A stretch of 64,000 nt of DNA, taken from positions 47,298,044 through 47,362,043 of the forward strand of contig NC_071354.1 of the NCBI RefSeq assembly GCF_943734655.1, read 5' to 3'. The notes under the pieces were generated by a model. It searched no databases and was not told the origin of the DNA. It was given only the letters and a program-made list of their open reading frames with translations. Every line of letters begins with the position of its first letter. The first letter of the stretch is position 1. The translations under genes and the position numbers were made by a program. Source of the DNA: Sabethes cyaneus. Taxonomy: Eukaryota; Arthropoda; Insecta; Diptera; Culicidae. Below, one piece after another: positions 22,736-34,290 of this stretch.

Positions 22736-24783
22736 CTTGTCAAAGAAAATCTCGCGGCTTGGTGCATCACAGAAGTTTACTGTATGGCTGAGTACGTATT
22801 TGCGCGATACCCGATCAGATGATTCTAACAAAAAAATAATACAGAATTTGTTGATATTTCTGTCAAACTGACAAAATGTTCTACCAAGATTATATCTCGT
22901 TCTGTTACTTATAACACGCTTTGTTACGCTCCGCACATTATGCCAATCGCATTACGGTATGAAATGGGGAAGACAACATAACAAGGTGTTCAACACAGCT
23001 ATGGCCGTCTTAAGCTGCCACCTAGCGCCTCCACGTGGCTATACCCGGTAATATTTCATTCTTGAAATGGAGCAGCCTAGCTAGGAGGTGCGCTGCCGTG
23101 TGGTACCGGCTGCCTAATCTTACAAATATAGTTTAAGCAAGCGGATTAATAATTTTCCTTCGATTTTTTTTCTTGAGGTTCACGCAAGGCGTTTTGGAGT
23201 TTGATGGCACTCTGGAACCATTCTTTCGACCAACCACCACATACCACATTTTTGGTGATTGACTAGGTTATACCACATACTAATAATGTACCAAAAAGCA
23301 ACTTTATTGATTAATGGACAACTAGGAAATCGTCGTGGGCGTATACCACCACCCTCCGCCTTATTCAGGGGACTGCTGTATATCATGTAGGATAAGGTAT
23401 TGTGAAAGAAGATTGAGTTTTATTGTTTTTATTATAACGCTTCAACACACCAGAGCAGAGCAAAGCAATCAAGGTGGTCCAATCCAGCATCGAAATAATA
23501 AACTAGTGCTATCAACATCTTCATTTCCTAGCAGAATGGAAACCGTAACCAGCTTTGTTGCTTAGTCTAGAAATCTAACAAATCTGGGCTGAAATAAAGT
23601 TTAATTCGTGCCGACTTCCTGTGTACCGTATCAGTGCCAGTATGGTTATGTCCAGCTGAAGTTAAGACATAAACCGTATCTATCGCAGTGGCCTTAGCAC
23701 ACAATGCCCTTCTGGCATACATTATGAAAAAGTTAATTCACATAATTAATGACGCTTTCTACGCATTGAAAATATGGTTTTATGATATTTCAAATTACTA
23801 CTATTGTGTACTGTAATTGAAAAAATAAAATAAAGATACCGTCTGAAAAAATTTATCTTCTAAGCCTGTGAGTAGAGTTGAAAAAAGTTGAACCTATTTG
23901 TTGAATTTAGTTCAACGCGAGGTTTCCATAATTTTAATTCTTCGCCGGATATGAATAAAAACACAAGATCCGATACAATGGGAGAATATAATTTTCCTAA
24001 TATTAATAATAAACATATTTTAGTTACTTATTAGGCCATATGAATAAAACAGTTTACTTTGTTTTTCCCGTTTAAATCGTATGGGAGCATTTGCTCTAAC
24101 TCTTTTACTCATACAGCCTATTATGTAGGATTCAGTAACAATTTTAAAGCTTCGTTTAGTTCACTTTATAGATCCAAAGACAAATTCACAATGTTTTGAA
24201 ATCTTCATTAATTACAACTTTCGCAACACGTATCGACCGCACATTTAAGAGCCTATAATCAATTAAAAATCTTCATTTAAAAATAGACATCTTCATAATC
24301 TAAAATGAAAAAAAGCTGATGTCAAAAATCACCTAACCTATTTACAGCTACTGTAGGCGAAAAAGCGAACGAAAACGCCAAATCACCTCTTCCTTATTTT
24401 TGGATTATCGAATCCGGAGAATCGGTTCGATTCGTTACACCCGCTAATCCAGATCTGCCAAACTAAACATCACGATTTTTAATAAACAATTTCCTCCACG
24501 TCCCGGCTCCCTCCCGCCCACCTGTAGCCTCATGATCTCTAGAGAATAACATTAATAAGAAAAGTAAAACAACCATGCAACAACGTGTTCGCGTGTCGAG
24601 AAGCAGTTTCTTATGTGCGCGCGTTTTTTTTTTTTGCTGCTCAGTGATGAGAATGTCTGTCTTTTAGGTCTGTGCTCTGCGCTGTTGTTAGAGGCCAATC
24701 GCGGCGGGGCGATGCAGCGCGCGTGACCTGCTGAAGCTGAAGTCGCGCGAGAACAAGACGCGAAACAGAATGGTGGTGGCTAG

Positions 24784-24805
24784 CAACAACAACAACAACA
24801 ACAAC
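24784..24805. repeat. (CAA)n microsatellite
   Basis: Seven consecutive CAA units in a locally GC-richer part of the intron. Confidence 0.85.
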
Positions 24806-25008
24806 GGGAACGGATCGGCTCTATGGGGCATACAAAAGAGCAGCGCAGAACAATGTGTTTGAGGAACGAAAACAGCAACACAACAAAATCGGCACATCTA
24901 AGTTGCGAAAAAGTAAAAAAAAAACTGAAGAAAATGTAACAACCAACATGTGTGTACATATACGATGGGAAAAAAGTGAGTGATTAAACGTTGTTCCTAT
25001 ATCACACA

Positions 25009-25030
25009 GTAAGTAAGTAAGTAAGTAAGT
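25009..25030. repeat. (GTAA)n microsatellite
   Basis: Five or more AGTA units; a similar shorter run lies at 15240-15257. Confidence 0.85.
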
Positions 25031-25528
25031 ATGCACTGCACTTCCCACGCACTGCGCCGTCATCGAACCTAGAAGCTCGGAAAAGCCGCTCGGCGGAAGG
25101 CGGGCGTGCATGTGAACAACGAAAAAAACCACAATCAAGATGATGAAAAATGGTGTTGCTATAAGTAAATCTATATAGTAGAGAAGATTATGATGATACG
25201 AGCAGGAAGATGATGAGATTGAAATTAAACAGCGAGAAAAATGAGAGCAAAAAATCATTCGCTATCGAGATTGAGAAAAAAAAACGGAGCAAAAAGATAA
25301 CATACAAACATATCTGAAACAAACCGAGCGGTATGTAGAGTGAAAGAGATAAACAAACTCGAAGGTGTGTACAGAATAAAGAAGATTTAGCAAACTATTT
25401 TTTTAGCAGCTCATTTTTCTGCGCCTACTATTTAATGCACTCGTTTTGCGCGAATTAAACACTTCTGCGTGACACCACGCGGACGGACGGACGGACGGGT
25501 GGAGCCCGCCTCCGATGAACCTACTTAC

Positions 25529-25595
25529 CGATATCTTCGCACTTGTAGTTTTGTATCATCTCTGCCAGTTCCAAATTGCCTGCGATGACGGCGAC
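25529..25595 (-). CDS. Shank: Shank exon: last ankyrin repeat (short 67-nt exon)
   Basis: Small exon of 67 nt between an 11.4 kb and a 22.7 kb intron. It starts at GTCGCC after ...gaacag and ends GATATCG before GTAAG. It encodes VAVIAGNLELAEMIQNYK then CEDI plus the first base of a valine codon. This continues QTPYQ from the preceding exon and is the typical last ankyrin helix pair of SHANKs. The final G pairs with TC of the exon at 2847 to make GTC (Val), so the sequence runs EDI-V-PFRG as in other family members. A (GGAC)n repeat at 25480-25499 lies about 30 bp into the downstream intron. Confidence 0.93.
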
Positions 25596-26339
25596 CTGTT
25601 CGTGCGTGCGGGGCGGTTGATACGGGAGGGAAAGAGAAAAAGGGAAAACGAAACAAACAACGTGGTCAATTAGTATGTCGTAAAGTAATGATGCTGATAC
25701 GAATAAGCCGGATGATGGCATGCATGGTGGGTGTTTTGTGTGTGGTGGGGGGGGGGGGGAGAATGGGAAATCAGGAAGGTTTGTAGTTTACATCGTAACA
25801 TGTGAAAATGAGCCGTTGCGTTGACGTGTGGTACCGCAGAAGTCCTATCGTTAACCCGAAGAAACATTTGCGGAAAGCTAATAATGAACTCATCTGGCGG
25901 TAAGCTAGACAGCACAAAACGAGTGCGTTGATGGATGCGTTTAGTCGCAACCGGGTGTGATATGCGGTGACAAATTGCTGATGACAACTTTCACTGACGT
26001 TTGGAAACGTGCTCCGGCCGTCGTCCGGAGACGACCAGCAAATATCGTCAACGGTGTGATTAATCGTTTCGTGACCGAGAAAACTCGAGTGACACTCTTG
26101 TTGCGGTTGACGCTAAATGTACTGCACTTCGAATGTCACTAGATGACTTAAAGGTATCCGGTAATTTCATGCGTCATGGGAAAGAAGAAAAATGGGAAGA
26201 TATGATCCACTTATGCTGTCCAACTTTTACAGAAAAAATGTGAATATTGGACACAAACTTTCTTAATTTTGAGTCAACTATAAAATGTAAAATTTGGTAT
26301 TTATCTAATAGTGAATATCATATGCAATTAATTATACTG

Positions 26340-26634
26340 AAGTCGCTTTTTACGTGGTTTGTTTTTTACGCGTCTATTTTTACGCGAATTTCAGAATTCA
26401 TGTGGTTTTTACGCGAATTTCGGAATTTACGCGGTTTTTTAACGCGAATCTCGGAATTTACGCGGTTTTTTACGCGATTTTCGGAATTTACGTGGATGTG
26501 CTCAAAACGTCTATTTTTTCGTGTAGTGTTGAAATCCACAAAGTTTTTTTTTACGCGAAATTTTGGTTTTTTACGCGAATTTTGGAATTTACGCGGTTTT
26601 TTACGCGGGACGTCCTTCGCGTAAAAAGCGACTT
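26340..26634. mobile_element. TIR element with internal ACGCGAATTTCGGAATTT tandem repeats
   Basis: The outer ends are inverted (AAGTCGCTTTTTACG at left, CGTAAAAAGCGACTT at right). The interior consists of about eight imperfect 28-32 bp copies of TTTTTTACGCGAATTTCGGA then ATTTACGCGG. The roughly 295-bp total suggests a MITE or foldback whose interior grew by tandem duplication. The open frames across it (FYANFRI..., FTRFF) are translations of the repeat. A shorter degraded relative lies at 34985-35040 in opposite orientation. Confidence 0.75.
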
Positions 26635-27939
26635 AAGTGTACTTTCAGGGGAAAAATTAACTCTAAAACGAAAAATTGTCGAAAAATAAAAATAAAAACT
26701 GTCGCCGGTATTCACTAAAACAAAAATGGCAATTACTCAGTAGAACTCACTACGGAGAGTATAAAATCGAATTTCAATTGCTTACCTATAGGTTAAAAAT
26801 GTTTTATAAACGCAATGAAAAATAAGACGTCTCCACCCAATTTAAGGAAATGGAGACGCATAGTAATTATTGAAGTACCAGCCCACAGTGGTTTGTTTGC
26901 TCGGAATCGTGAACTTTTTAATTAACTCTTTTCATAGTGTTTTTTTTAATATGGCGTCTACGGAAGAATTTCTGTATATCAATAGACGCAACAACTAGTG
27001 GTTAGTAATAGTTCGGAACTCAAACACAGGTGGCGCTGCAAAATTTAACTTTCTTATTTGATGAAATAGAGCTATAGTATGTTCGGAAAAGTTGTAGATA
27101 GTTTTATTATGAAGCTTTTTGCTGAATACAATTTTCCTCTAAGTATCACAGTTTTTGAGATATTAAGCGTCTTTCATGATAGATTTAGGTAAAAATTAGG
27201 TAAAAATTAGTCATGTTTCGTACTGCTATACAATAAAAAGTTGGAAAAACTGGCGACCGAGATATAATTAAAGTGAAAGTACATTCCAAACTGATCTTAA
27301 AACATGCTAAGTCATTGTCATTGTCTCTTTGAGTATCTTCATCATTAAATTTGCATTTAAAAAATCATCTAGTTGTCTAAGTGACAATGCGTGTATGTAA
27401 AAAACTACATCATAGTAAGCTATGTATATATGTTTATTTTTTTTACATATTTATTTTTTATATATTTATTTACAATTATATTGTCATTTACCTGAAATTA
27501 AAAACACCTAACATTACAAGTTGAAGAAAAAGTCTTCCGTTTAATTCTGTTTCATAACCAAAATCTATCACAATGTTCCCGTATTCGAGATAATTCATAT
27601 TCAAGATTCTGCTAAGACGCTCAAAGTAAAGACTTTTAATTGCCTAACATTAGTTTGCCTTGCAAATGCAAATGCGATGCAAATAGAGCAAAGCTCTGGG
27701 TATAACCGTCTTTAACCTTTCGTTACTCACGTCAACTTGGATTTTTAGACAGAATTTACTCGTATACTAATGCCACTTGGTGAAAAACTTATGAAACTTT
27801 TTCCACCGTTTGAAAGATCTTAGTCTGCGTGTCAACTTTACTGAAAACAGTAATTTTGTTTGTTGTTAGAATACCGAGATAAAGGTAACGGTTCCCCGAC
27901 GTTGTACAAAATACAACAGCTCGAGTAACGGAGGGTTAA

Positions 27940-28112
27940 GACATTACCCTTCTTTATCGACAGGCTTTGCAGCCGGTTATTAGAGTACAGAACAGTTACA
28001 GGGTTAGTGTAAGGATCCTATTAAACTCTAGCAGTACCACACAGCTGAGATTAGAACATACGACGACTGGCTTGTTAGATTAGCATCGTACCTTGTTGCT
28101 AACAGGGCGATG
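27940..28112 (-). mobile_element. tRNA-derived SINE, copy 1
   Basis: Minus-strand reading shows AGCAACAAGGTACGATGCTA, then TCTAACAAGCCAGTCGTCGT, ATGTTCTAATCTCAGC (decayed B box) and TGTCGATAAAGAAGGGTAAT. It is the same family as 52871-53053 and 63043-63251. It sits in the loop of the foldback element. The 3' end is blurred. Confidence 0.8.
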
Positions 28113-28739
28113 TATAGTAAACATTATGATATATGTCTCCAAAAGACTGAGTAACACTTTTTAGAAATGCAAATTAAATGATGAAGAGACGAATAACTTA
28201 ACATGTTTTAAGATCAGTTTGGAATGTACTTTCATTTTAATTATGTTTCGGTTGCCAGTTTTTGCAACTTTTTAGTCTATAGCAGTACAATATATGGCTA
28301 ATTTTTACCTACATCGTTCATTAACTCGCTCTATATAGAAGATACGTGTTTAGTTTCTTCTGCAAAATTGTGTGCTTTTAAGAGATGCAAATGTTTGAAG
28401 ATCATTATTTTTCCCTAAATTGCATAGTTATGAAGCTATAATGGAAAAACCGATTTTTGGGGGTCCATCATGAAAGACGCCTAATATCACAAAAACTGTA
28501 ATGCTTAGAGGAAAACTGTTTTCAACAAAAAGCTTCATAATAATATTATCTACAAATTTTCCGAACATACTATAGCTCTATATCATCAAATAAGAAAGTT
28601 AAATTTTGCAGCGCCACCTGTGTTTGAGTTCCGAACTAATACTAACCATTGATCGTTGCGTCTAAATACAGAAATTCTTCCGAAAACGCTATATTGAAAA
28701 TAAAAACACTATGAAAAGAGTTATTAAAAAAGTTCACGA

Positions 28740-29123
28740 CAGGGATGGTTCGATCACTTTGACTCAATTTTGATTCATTTGACAGTACCGTCTTAACGGG
28801 GCCAAATATGGCAAAGTTACATATGGGACATCTGTAGAAAAGGTTATTATCTATAATTTTGCTGAATAAAATTTTGATGTATCTTTTGCAGGTACGGCGC
28901 TACAATGCTAGTATCTTATTAGTGAACGTTCATTTAGTCACTGATCAGTTACTAGGGTTATAGCACCGTAACTACAAAAGATACAGCAAAACTTTGTTCA
29001 GAAAAATTGTAGATTAGAGCTAGTTTTACAAATGTTCCATAAATAACATTGTCATATTTGGCTCGACTGAGACGGTACTGTCAAATGAATCAAAATTGAG
29101 TCAAAGTGATCGAACCATCTCTG
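28740..29123. mobile_element. Palindromic hAT-like MITE, about 384 bp
   Basis: The ends are CAGGGATGGTTCGATCACTT at left and, reverse-complemented, CAGAGATGGTTCGATCACTT at right. The match continues through TTGATTCATTTGACAGTACC and, with mismatches, almost to the centre near 28930, so most of the element is one palindrome. Flanks GTTCACGA and GTTTACAA replace a single GTTCACGA-type site seen in the uninterrupted opposite arm, giving an 8-bp target duplication as in hAT elements. No coding capacity. Confidence 0.8.
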
Positions 29124-29320
29124 GTTTACAATTCCGAGCAATCAAACCACTGTGCGGCCGTTCGAATTTGGGATTTCCAACGATACACCAAAAATGTTTA
29201 GAAATTATTTATGATCATCTCTAAAGTATTATAATTTGCTGAGAGTTTCTCCGTGATCTTCACATAAGTGGATTGAAACTCGTTAAAGTCGAATTCAATG
29301 AGAGTCGAAATTTAGGAATA

Positions 29321-30322
29321 CAGGGTGGCATTATTTAACTTCTATACAAAGCTGAAGTTTTTTCACTAGGCAAATTAGTAATTTTTCGGTTGGGGATACT
29401 AACGGCAACTAAAATTTAGGATTTTTTTCGCGGCTATTATGCTCAACAACAAACGAGCTCAGAGAGAAATGAGAGTATGTATGTGTTAGTTCTCTCTCTC
29501 CTCTTTTTGTTAATATTTTTTGTTTTGTTTATGCTTGCCCAGTTTTGCTAAAAATGGCATCGAAACAAGAAGCATACCGGGAGCGCGTTGTACACTTCAA
29601 CGAACTGCATCAGAAATCTCGGCAAAAAGTATACGGTACAACATTTAAAAAGCAAATATGTTGCGGCTTCGACTGTTTACCATATCCTAAGATGCCCAAC
29701 AACTATTCGCAAGCAAGGTAGTGGAAAACCAGCCAAAATTATGGACGCAGAAGGACATCGTTCTCTTTCTCGTTTCTTCAACAAGAAGCCCTTTGATTCG
29801 GCTATCAATTAAGATGCACTAGACGAATGTTGAAAAAAATTTTGATTCCAGTTTCACAAAAACATCATGCAGATGGACAATACGTGTTTTGGCCGGATAG
29901 AGCATCATCGTATTACGCCAAAAAAACACAATCGTTCCTGAATACCCATTCGATCCCATTTTTACCCAAGAACCACGACCCGAAAAATCTATCTCAGTGC
30001 GCCCAACCGAAGATTTCTTTGGGATTTTGAGTTCCTTGGTGTACAAAAATAACTTGAGAGCCACTAATTGCAAACAGTTGATTGGTAGAATCAAGAGATG
30101 CATTCGTAAAGTTGACATGAAGGCCGTACAATGCTCCTGTTTCGACGTCAAACGAAAGCTTCGCCGAACAGCGAATTACGGATTGTTTTCAAATGTACAT
30201 TAATTTTTTTTCAACAATGGATAATGTATCTTTAATTTCGGTAAATCAGATCTTCTTCGTGTATCTTTGTCTTTTGAGCTTGAGCTTGAGAAAAAAATTC
30301 CAAAATTTCAGTTGCCACCCGT
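29321..30322 (+). mobile_element. DD37E mariner-like transposon, internally deleted
   Basis: The ends CAGGGTGGCA and TGCCACCCGT are inverted and flanked by TA on both sides (29319-29320, 30323-30324), the Tc1/mariner signature. Inside on the plus strand are a transposase start (MASKQEAYRERVVHFNELH near 29554), helix-turn-helix-region sequence (LGKKYTVQHLKSKYVAASTV, RKQGSGKPAKI), then, after a gap, VFWPDRASSYYAKKTQSFLN with the second catalytic Asp, PTEDFFGILSSL with the Glu in another frame, and CFDVKRKLRRTANYG. The first catalytic Asp region is missing and several frameshifts are present. The element is 1002 bp; intact relatives are longer. Non-autonomous at best. Confidence 0.88.
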
Positions 30323-30924
30323 TATTGTAAAAATAATTTCCCCATTTCTTTACTACGTTTGAAGATTTTTGGGAGACCCTTATTCTCGGAAGAACAGGGT
30401 TAGATATACGAAGACTTTTCCAGGTATAACCAATAATGTTTTTGTGATCTGAACAGTTTTATTCTCACATTTAACCATTTTTGCAAGGGGATTAAGTACT
30501 CCGTTGCCTGTATGGCCCGTAGTTAATTTTCTGGATCATGTAATCATCGTAATTAGTTCTGTTGATTATGACAGTTTTATTACCTTTGTTGGCCTTCAAA
30601 TAGAATACAGATTTTTCCTTCAATTCTTTAATGCAGACTATAGGTATTAGACTTATTTTCATGACGAGGGACCGTTTTATAAATTTCCAAAAAAGGTTGG
30701 TTGGAAGTTTACTACTGGCGCTTGTTGTTTGAATATCAACTATCGCCTGTTCGATATCTGGTTTTGGAGAAACAGTCTATTTATTGAGAAACAATTTGTG
30801 TTATTGTGAAAAAGACGCAATAAGATCGATTCTCTACAAAATTGTCTAACAGGTGCACTTTAGTTGCTTCTCTATTATTGTTAATTCCTAAGAAAAAAAG
30901 GAGGAAAGAAAGGAAGAAAATTAT

Positions 30925-31905
30925 TTCGAATCTCGAGGTAACTTTTATAAACAAATGACAGGAGTCCCAATGGGGGAACCTCTGTCATCTTTCATAAGCG
31001 AACTATTTATAGCAAACATAGAAAATAAATTAAAGAAAATAAATGGTAACACATTTATAGAGAGATATGTGGACGACATTTTTTGTATTTTAAAAGAAGA
31101 GGACCTTGCCACTCCCTGGAAATTATCAATAACGTCCACGAAGATATTAACTTCACGTTAGAGAAGCAACAGAACAACCGGCTTCTATTTTTAAAGATTG
31201 TTGTTATAACAAATTCTACAAAGTTTGATTTTGAAATTTTTGGGAAACAAATTAATACAAAACGGGTGACAACTATTACGTCCAGCCACTCTTTAAAATG
31301 AACTGGCATCTTTTCACCATGTGATTAATCGTATGGAAACTCTCCCACTGAACAAGGAAGAAAAAAAGATTGATTTAAAATATAGTTTCGGAATTGCTAG
31401 GTTGAATGGTTACAAGAAGGAAACCCTCCAATCCATTTTGAAAAAAAAGAAAAATATTACTCAGAACTTCCTTTATGATACCAACCCCTATAACAGAAGA
31501 TCTGAAAAGGGTGGCTGTCAAGTATGATGGTGCTCTGATACACCAGATTCATACGAAACTTAAAACGCATAGGATGAATATTGTCTGCACTAGTAGAAAT
31601 AACCAGCTCCAAACACGATTTGGGACCACAAAAGATCCTATTGATAAATTAAGCAAAGCAGGATATATCGGAAAAAAAACTAAAAGGAATTTTGGAATCC
31701 GATTTCAGAAGCATGTTGCAAGAGTCACAAAGCTAGGAAAGAACTTCAGGAGAAAGTATTTTTCCATTTCAAATCCAAAGTAACCGAGCACATTTTCGTG
31801 AAAGAACATTCCACCACTTCTGAAAACATCAACCTTTGGAAGCCGGATGTTGCCGAATCACTTGAAATTTTCACAGAGAATCCATCCAAGCTTCTAAATA
31901 ATCAA
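30925..31905 (+). mobile_element. Penelope-like retroelement (RT plus GIY-YIG), degraded
   Basis: Plus strand reads NYFESRGNFYKQMTGVPMGE, PLSSFISELF and FIERYVDDIFCI, the RT fingers/palm blocks of Penelope-like elements with the YVDD catalytic site intact. After frame changes, LEKQQNNRLLFL, TSSHSLK, VINRMETLPLNKEEKK and FGIARLNGY follow, the typical Penelope linker. Near 31640-31720 AGYIGKKTKRNFGIRFQKHV matches the YIG half of the GIY-YIG endonuclease. Further decayed sequence (EHIFVKEHSTTSENINLW) runs to about 31850. At least four frameshifts separate the blocks and the N-terminal RT is absent. Inactive. Confidence 0.87.
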
Positions 31906-32462
31906 GCAGGTTGTAACATTTTACCGCTTTGCTACCTATTAGCTGGCTAAAATTGATTGTAGAACATTGCAACATCGGTTTGTGCCCACCGCTGCTTTCA
32001 CTAATTTGATATTTTTTAATGTCTACCGTAAGCAGTCTAAGGTTTGGTACTGTGGATTATCCCACTGCGTATTATTTCGAGATTAGTTAACATCGGACAT
32101 GTGCTTAAAACGTTATTTTTAAGAATGTTATTAAATAAATATATAGGTATCTATTGAAGAGTGTGTAATATAAAATATGTTTCATAATTCGTCAAATTTA
32201 ATCCAAGTGATAAACGGTAAAAATACTGCTTTCAGAACAATGGCAAAATGTATGATTTCGAGGGTTTCATTCCATTGCGCAACGAAAGGATAAACATAAA
32301 ACAAATCAACAAAGTCAAATTAAATAAACCAAACTGAAATATAATTTAAGCCAACTCTTAAAGCAACTGAAATAAAATTATACAGACATGGAAAGCTAAA
32401 AAATACAATTTTTTCTATCTTTAATGGCGATGATTCGTTATTAACCCTGCGTCGAACAAATT

Positions 32463-33453
32463 ACACAGGTCCGCAAAAAATTTTTTTTTTCAGATGCCTG
32501 AGATATTTTAGGTGAATTATATGTTTTTTGGGGTGCTGAATCCAAAACTAATTTCCGTTTTTCTCCATCACGTACAGATTTTTTGCAAATTATGCTTCTT
32601 ATATGGAAAAGTCACAAATTAGGTGGAAAATTATTATCACAGATTCGTCATAAAAAACCTGAATAAGATCTTTTTTGATTATTTTTGTAAATTTTTACCT
32701 AATAAATACCAGAAAAAATACTACAGGGCTGAAATATTTTATCTTTACTATTTATTTTTGTCTTCAACACAGGTTTACTGTACTCACGTACGCTAACATT
32801 CAACTGCAGTGCCTCACAGAAGCAAAATCTGTAAAAAACATGTATGAAGCATTTGTAGAACTGAATATAATCTACAATTTTGCTGAACAGAGTTGTGCAT
32901 TATCTGTTCCATTTATAATAAAAACGGCATTTAAATCTTGTTATATAAATAGAACGTTTGTTTGCGCTATGGATAAAGTTGCAGCATTATTACTGTGTAA
33001 ATACAAAAAATAATGGAATACTCAATTCAGAAAGATTGTAGATTGCATTCAGCTCTACAAATGTCTCATATGTGACTTTTACCGAATTTGCTTCTATAAG
33101 GCAATACAGTCGACTGAGCGCAAGTGGGTGTATTTGAGCGCACCAAATCTGCTTTAAAATAATATTCTCCGTAGTTTCTCCATCATATACGGTTTTCTTC
33201 CAAAACATGGAAGGGTTTACATTAAATAAATACAATTCTGATGTAAAAATTAATTGTTTAATATAAATTAAATCCGGGATATTTCTACTGCTTTATGTCT
33301 TAAACCAACTTTCACGATTAATCAACAAGTATTGCATGAAAATGTGACGTGATGGACAATTTTTATTATTATTTCTGAAATCAGCGGACAAAAATCTATA
33401 AGAATCAGTTGAAAAATCCTCTGCAGTTTTTTTGGTGCAGACCTGTGTTATGG
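32463..33453. mobile_element. Foldback element with ACACAGGTCxGCA ends
   Basis: The left end TTACACAGGTCCGCAAAAAA and the reverse complement of the right end (ATAACACAGGTCTGCACCAA) match. The interior also folds back: plus-strand EAKSVKNMYEAFVELNIIYN near 32815-32880 and minus-strand EANSVKVTYETFVELNAIYN near 33095-33040 are the same sequence in opposite orientation around a centre near 33000. The two similar peptides arise from the inverted arms and are not a gene. Confidence 0.75.
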
Positions 33454-33454
33454 T

Positions 33455-33652
33455 CCTTCAGTGTTGTCGGGCTTTGGTTGCCGTTCTCCAAACCCCTCAA
33501 ACACCAGCTGAACGTACGATAACGCACATCCACCGAAAATAAATTTGGCTGCTCTTTCGTCGGACACACTGGTTACTTGTCCATGTTCCTGCCAGCATCC
33601 ATATAGGGTACGGGAGGGTATTTCCAGCCCATTAAGCGGTAGCCTAAACAAT
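33455..33652 (-). other. Unexplained coding-like stretch
   Basis: Minus-strand frame of about 65 codons (PLNGLEIPSRTLYGCWQEHG, VTSVSDERAAKFIFGGCALS, YVQLVFEGFGERQ) with balanced composition unlike the surrounding low-complexity frames. I do not recognise it. It lies between a foldback end and a LINE RT relic, so a decayed transposon or captured exon are the likeliest sources. No splice or start evidence. Confidence 0.25.
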
Positions 33653-33779
33653 ATTCAGGAATTACGTTGAAACTATATTTATTCGAGACAAGATTTTTAT
33701 ACCAGTTCATAGAATATTCTTTACTGAATATCGGCATGTATTTTGGTTTTAATGAAACGCTACTGAATTTGAGTTATAG

Positions 33780-34290
33780 TCGCGAGAAATGATGAAGTCG
33801 CTGCGGCTAAATTAAGCCCATTTTCTTTAGTGGGGTCTGTGTTTTTTAAATCCGACCGGCCGAAATAGCCAGCACAGGGAAGCCTAGAAGCCTCCTCCAC
33901 TGCTCTGCGGTTGGTTACGATGATATCGATGTCATCCGTAATATCAAGAAGCATGTGAAATTTCGTGATGATAGTTCCATTCTTTTCAACGTCTTCGTAC
34001 GGTACATTTCAGGGCAATACTAAATAACCGGTTAGAGAGTGATCTTCTTTGCTTCAGTCCATCTAGCGTCACGAAAGCGGTTAAGGCCTCACTCGCTATG
34101 CTGACGCATGGTTTTAACCCATCCAGAGTTGGGTTAAAATCAGCTTAACTAGTTTCGTAGAAACACCATGTTCTAGTCTAGTCTTATCTGCAGCAGTTCA
34201 TTTTGTTTGACTAGATCGTACGCAGCCTTAAAATCAACATTCAGATGATGAGTCTGCAAATTGTATCATCGTCAAGGTACTCGTCAATGA
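33780..34290 (-). mobile_element. LINE reverse transcriptase relic
   Basis: Minus strand reads VDFKAAYDLVKQNEL near 34235-34190 (RT block A), a decayed DGLKQ-type block near 34060, and TDDIDIIVTNRRAVEEA near 33940-33890, the ADDIDI...RRAVEEA block following the catalytic site in RTE/Loner/R1-like LINEs. Many frameshifts and stops. Confidence 0.7.

Larger units (their letters stand above)
2848..25528 (-). other. Shank intron, 22.7 kb, repeat-rich
   Basis: The largest intron in the window. Recognisable contents (LINE pieces, minisatellite, MITE, mariner remnant, inverted repeats) are listed separately. I see no gene or recognisable repeat in about 2850-3890, 7680-8550, 12300-14700 (one TCAA microsatellite follows), 14750-16480, 16630-18260, 18750-20250 and 22750-25480 apart from short microsatellites. 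Open frames in these stretches are short, lack family motifs and are not supported. Confidence 0.8.
26884..29154. mobile_element. Large foldback element with nested insertions
   Basis: The left arm (26884 to about 27340) starts CACAGTGGTTTGTTTGCTCG. The reverse complement of the right arm (ending CAAACCACTGTG at 29154) starts CACAGTGGTTTGATTGCTCG, and both arms then match over several hundred bases (CAGGTGGCGCTGCAAAATTT, GCTATAGTATGTTCGGAAAA, TTCCTCTAAG, GGAATGTACTTTCA). The right arm is split by the palindromic MITE at 28740-29123. The loop carries a SINE (about 27940-28112). No transposase was seen. Arms are estimated at 450 bp each. Confidence 0.85.

Noticed and set aside
24688..25258. Cys/Leu/Phe-rich minus-strand frames upstream of the last ankyrin exon
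   Set aside because: They read through microsatellites and A-rich DNA, have no splice-compatible link to Shank and no motif.
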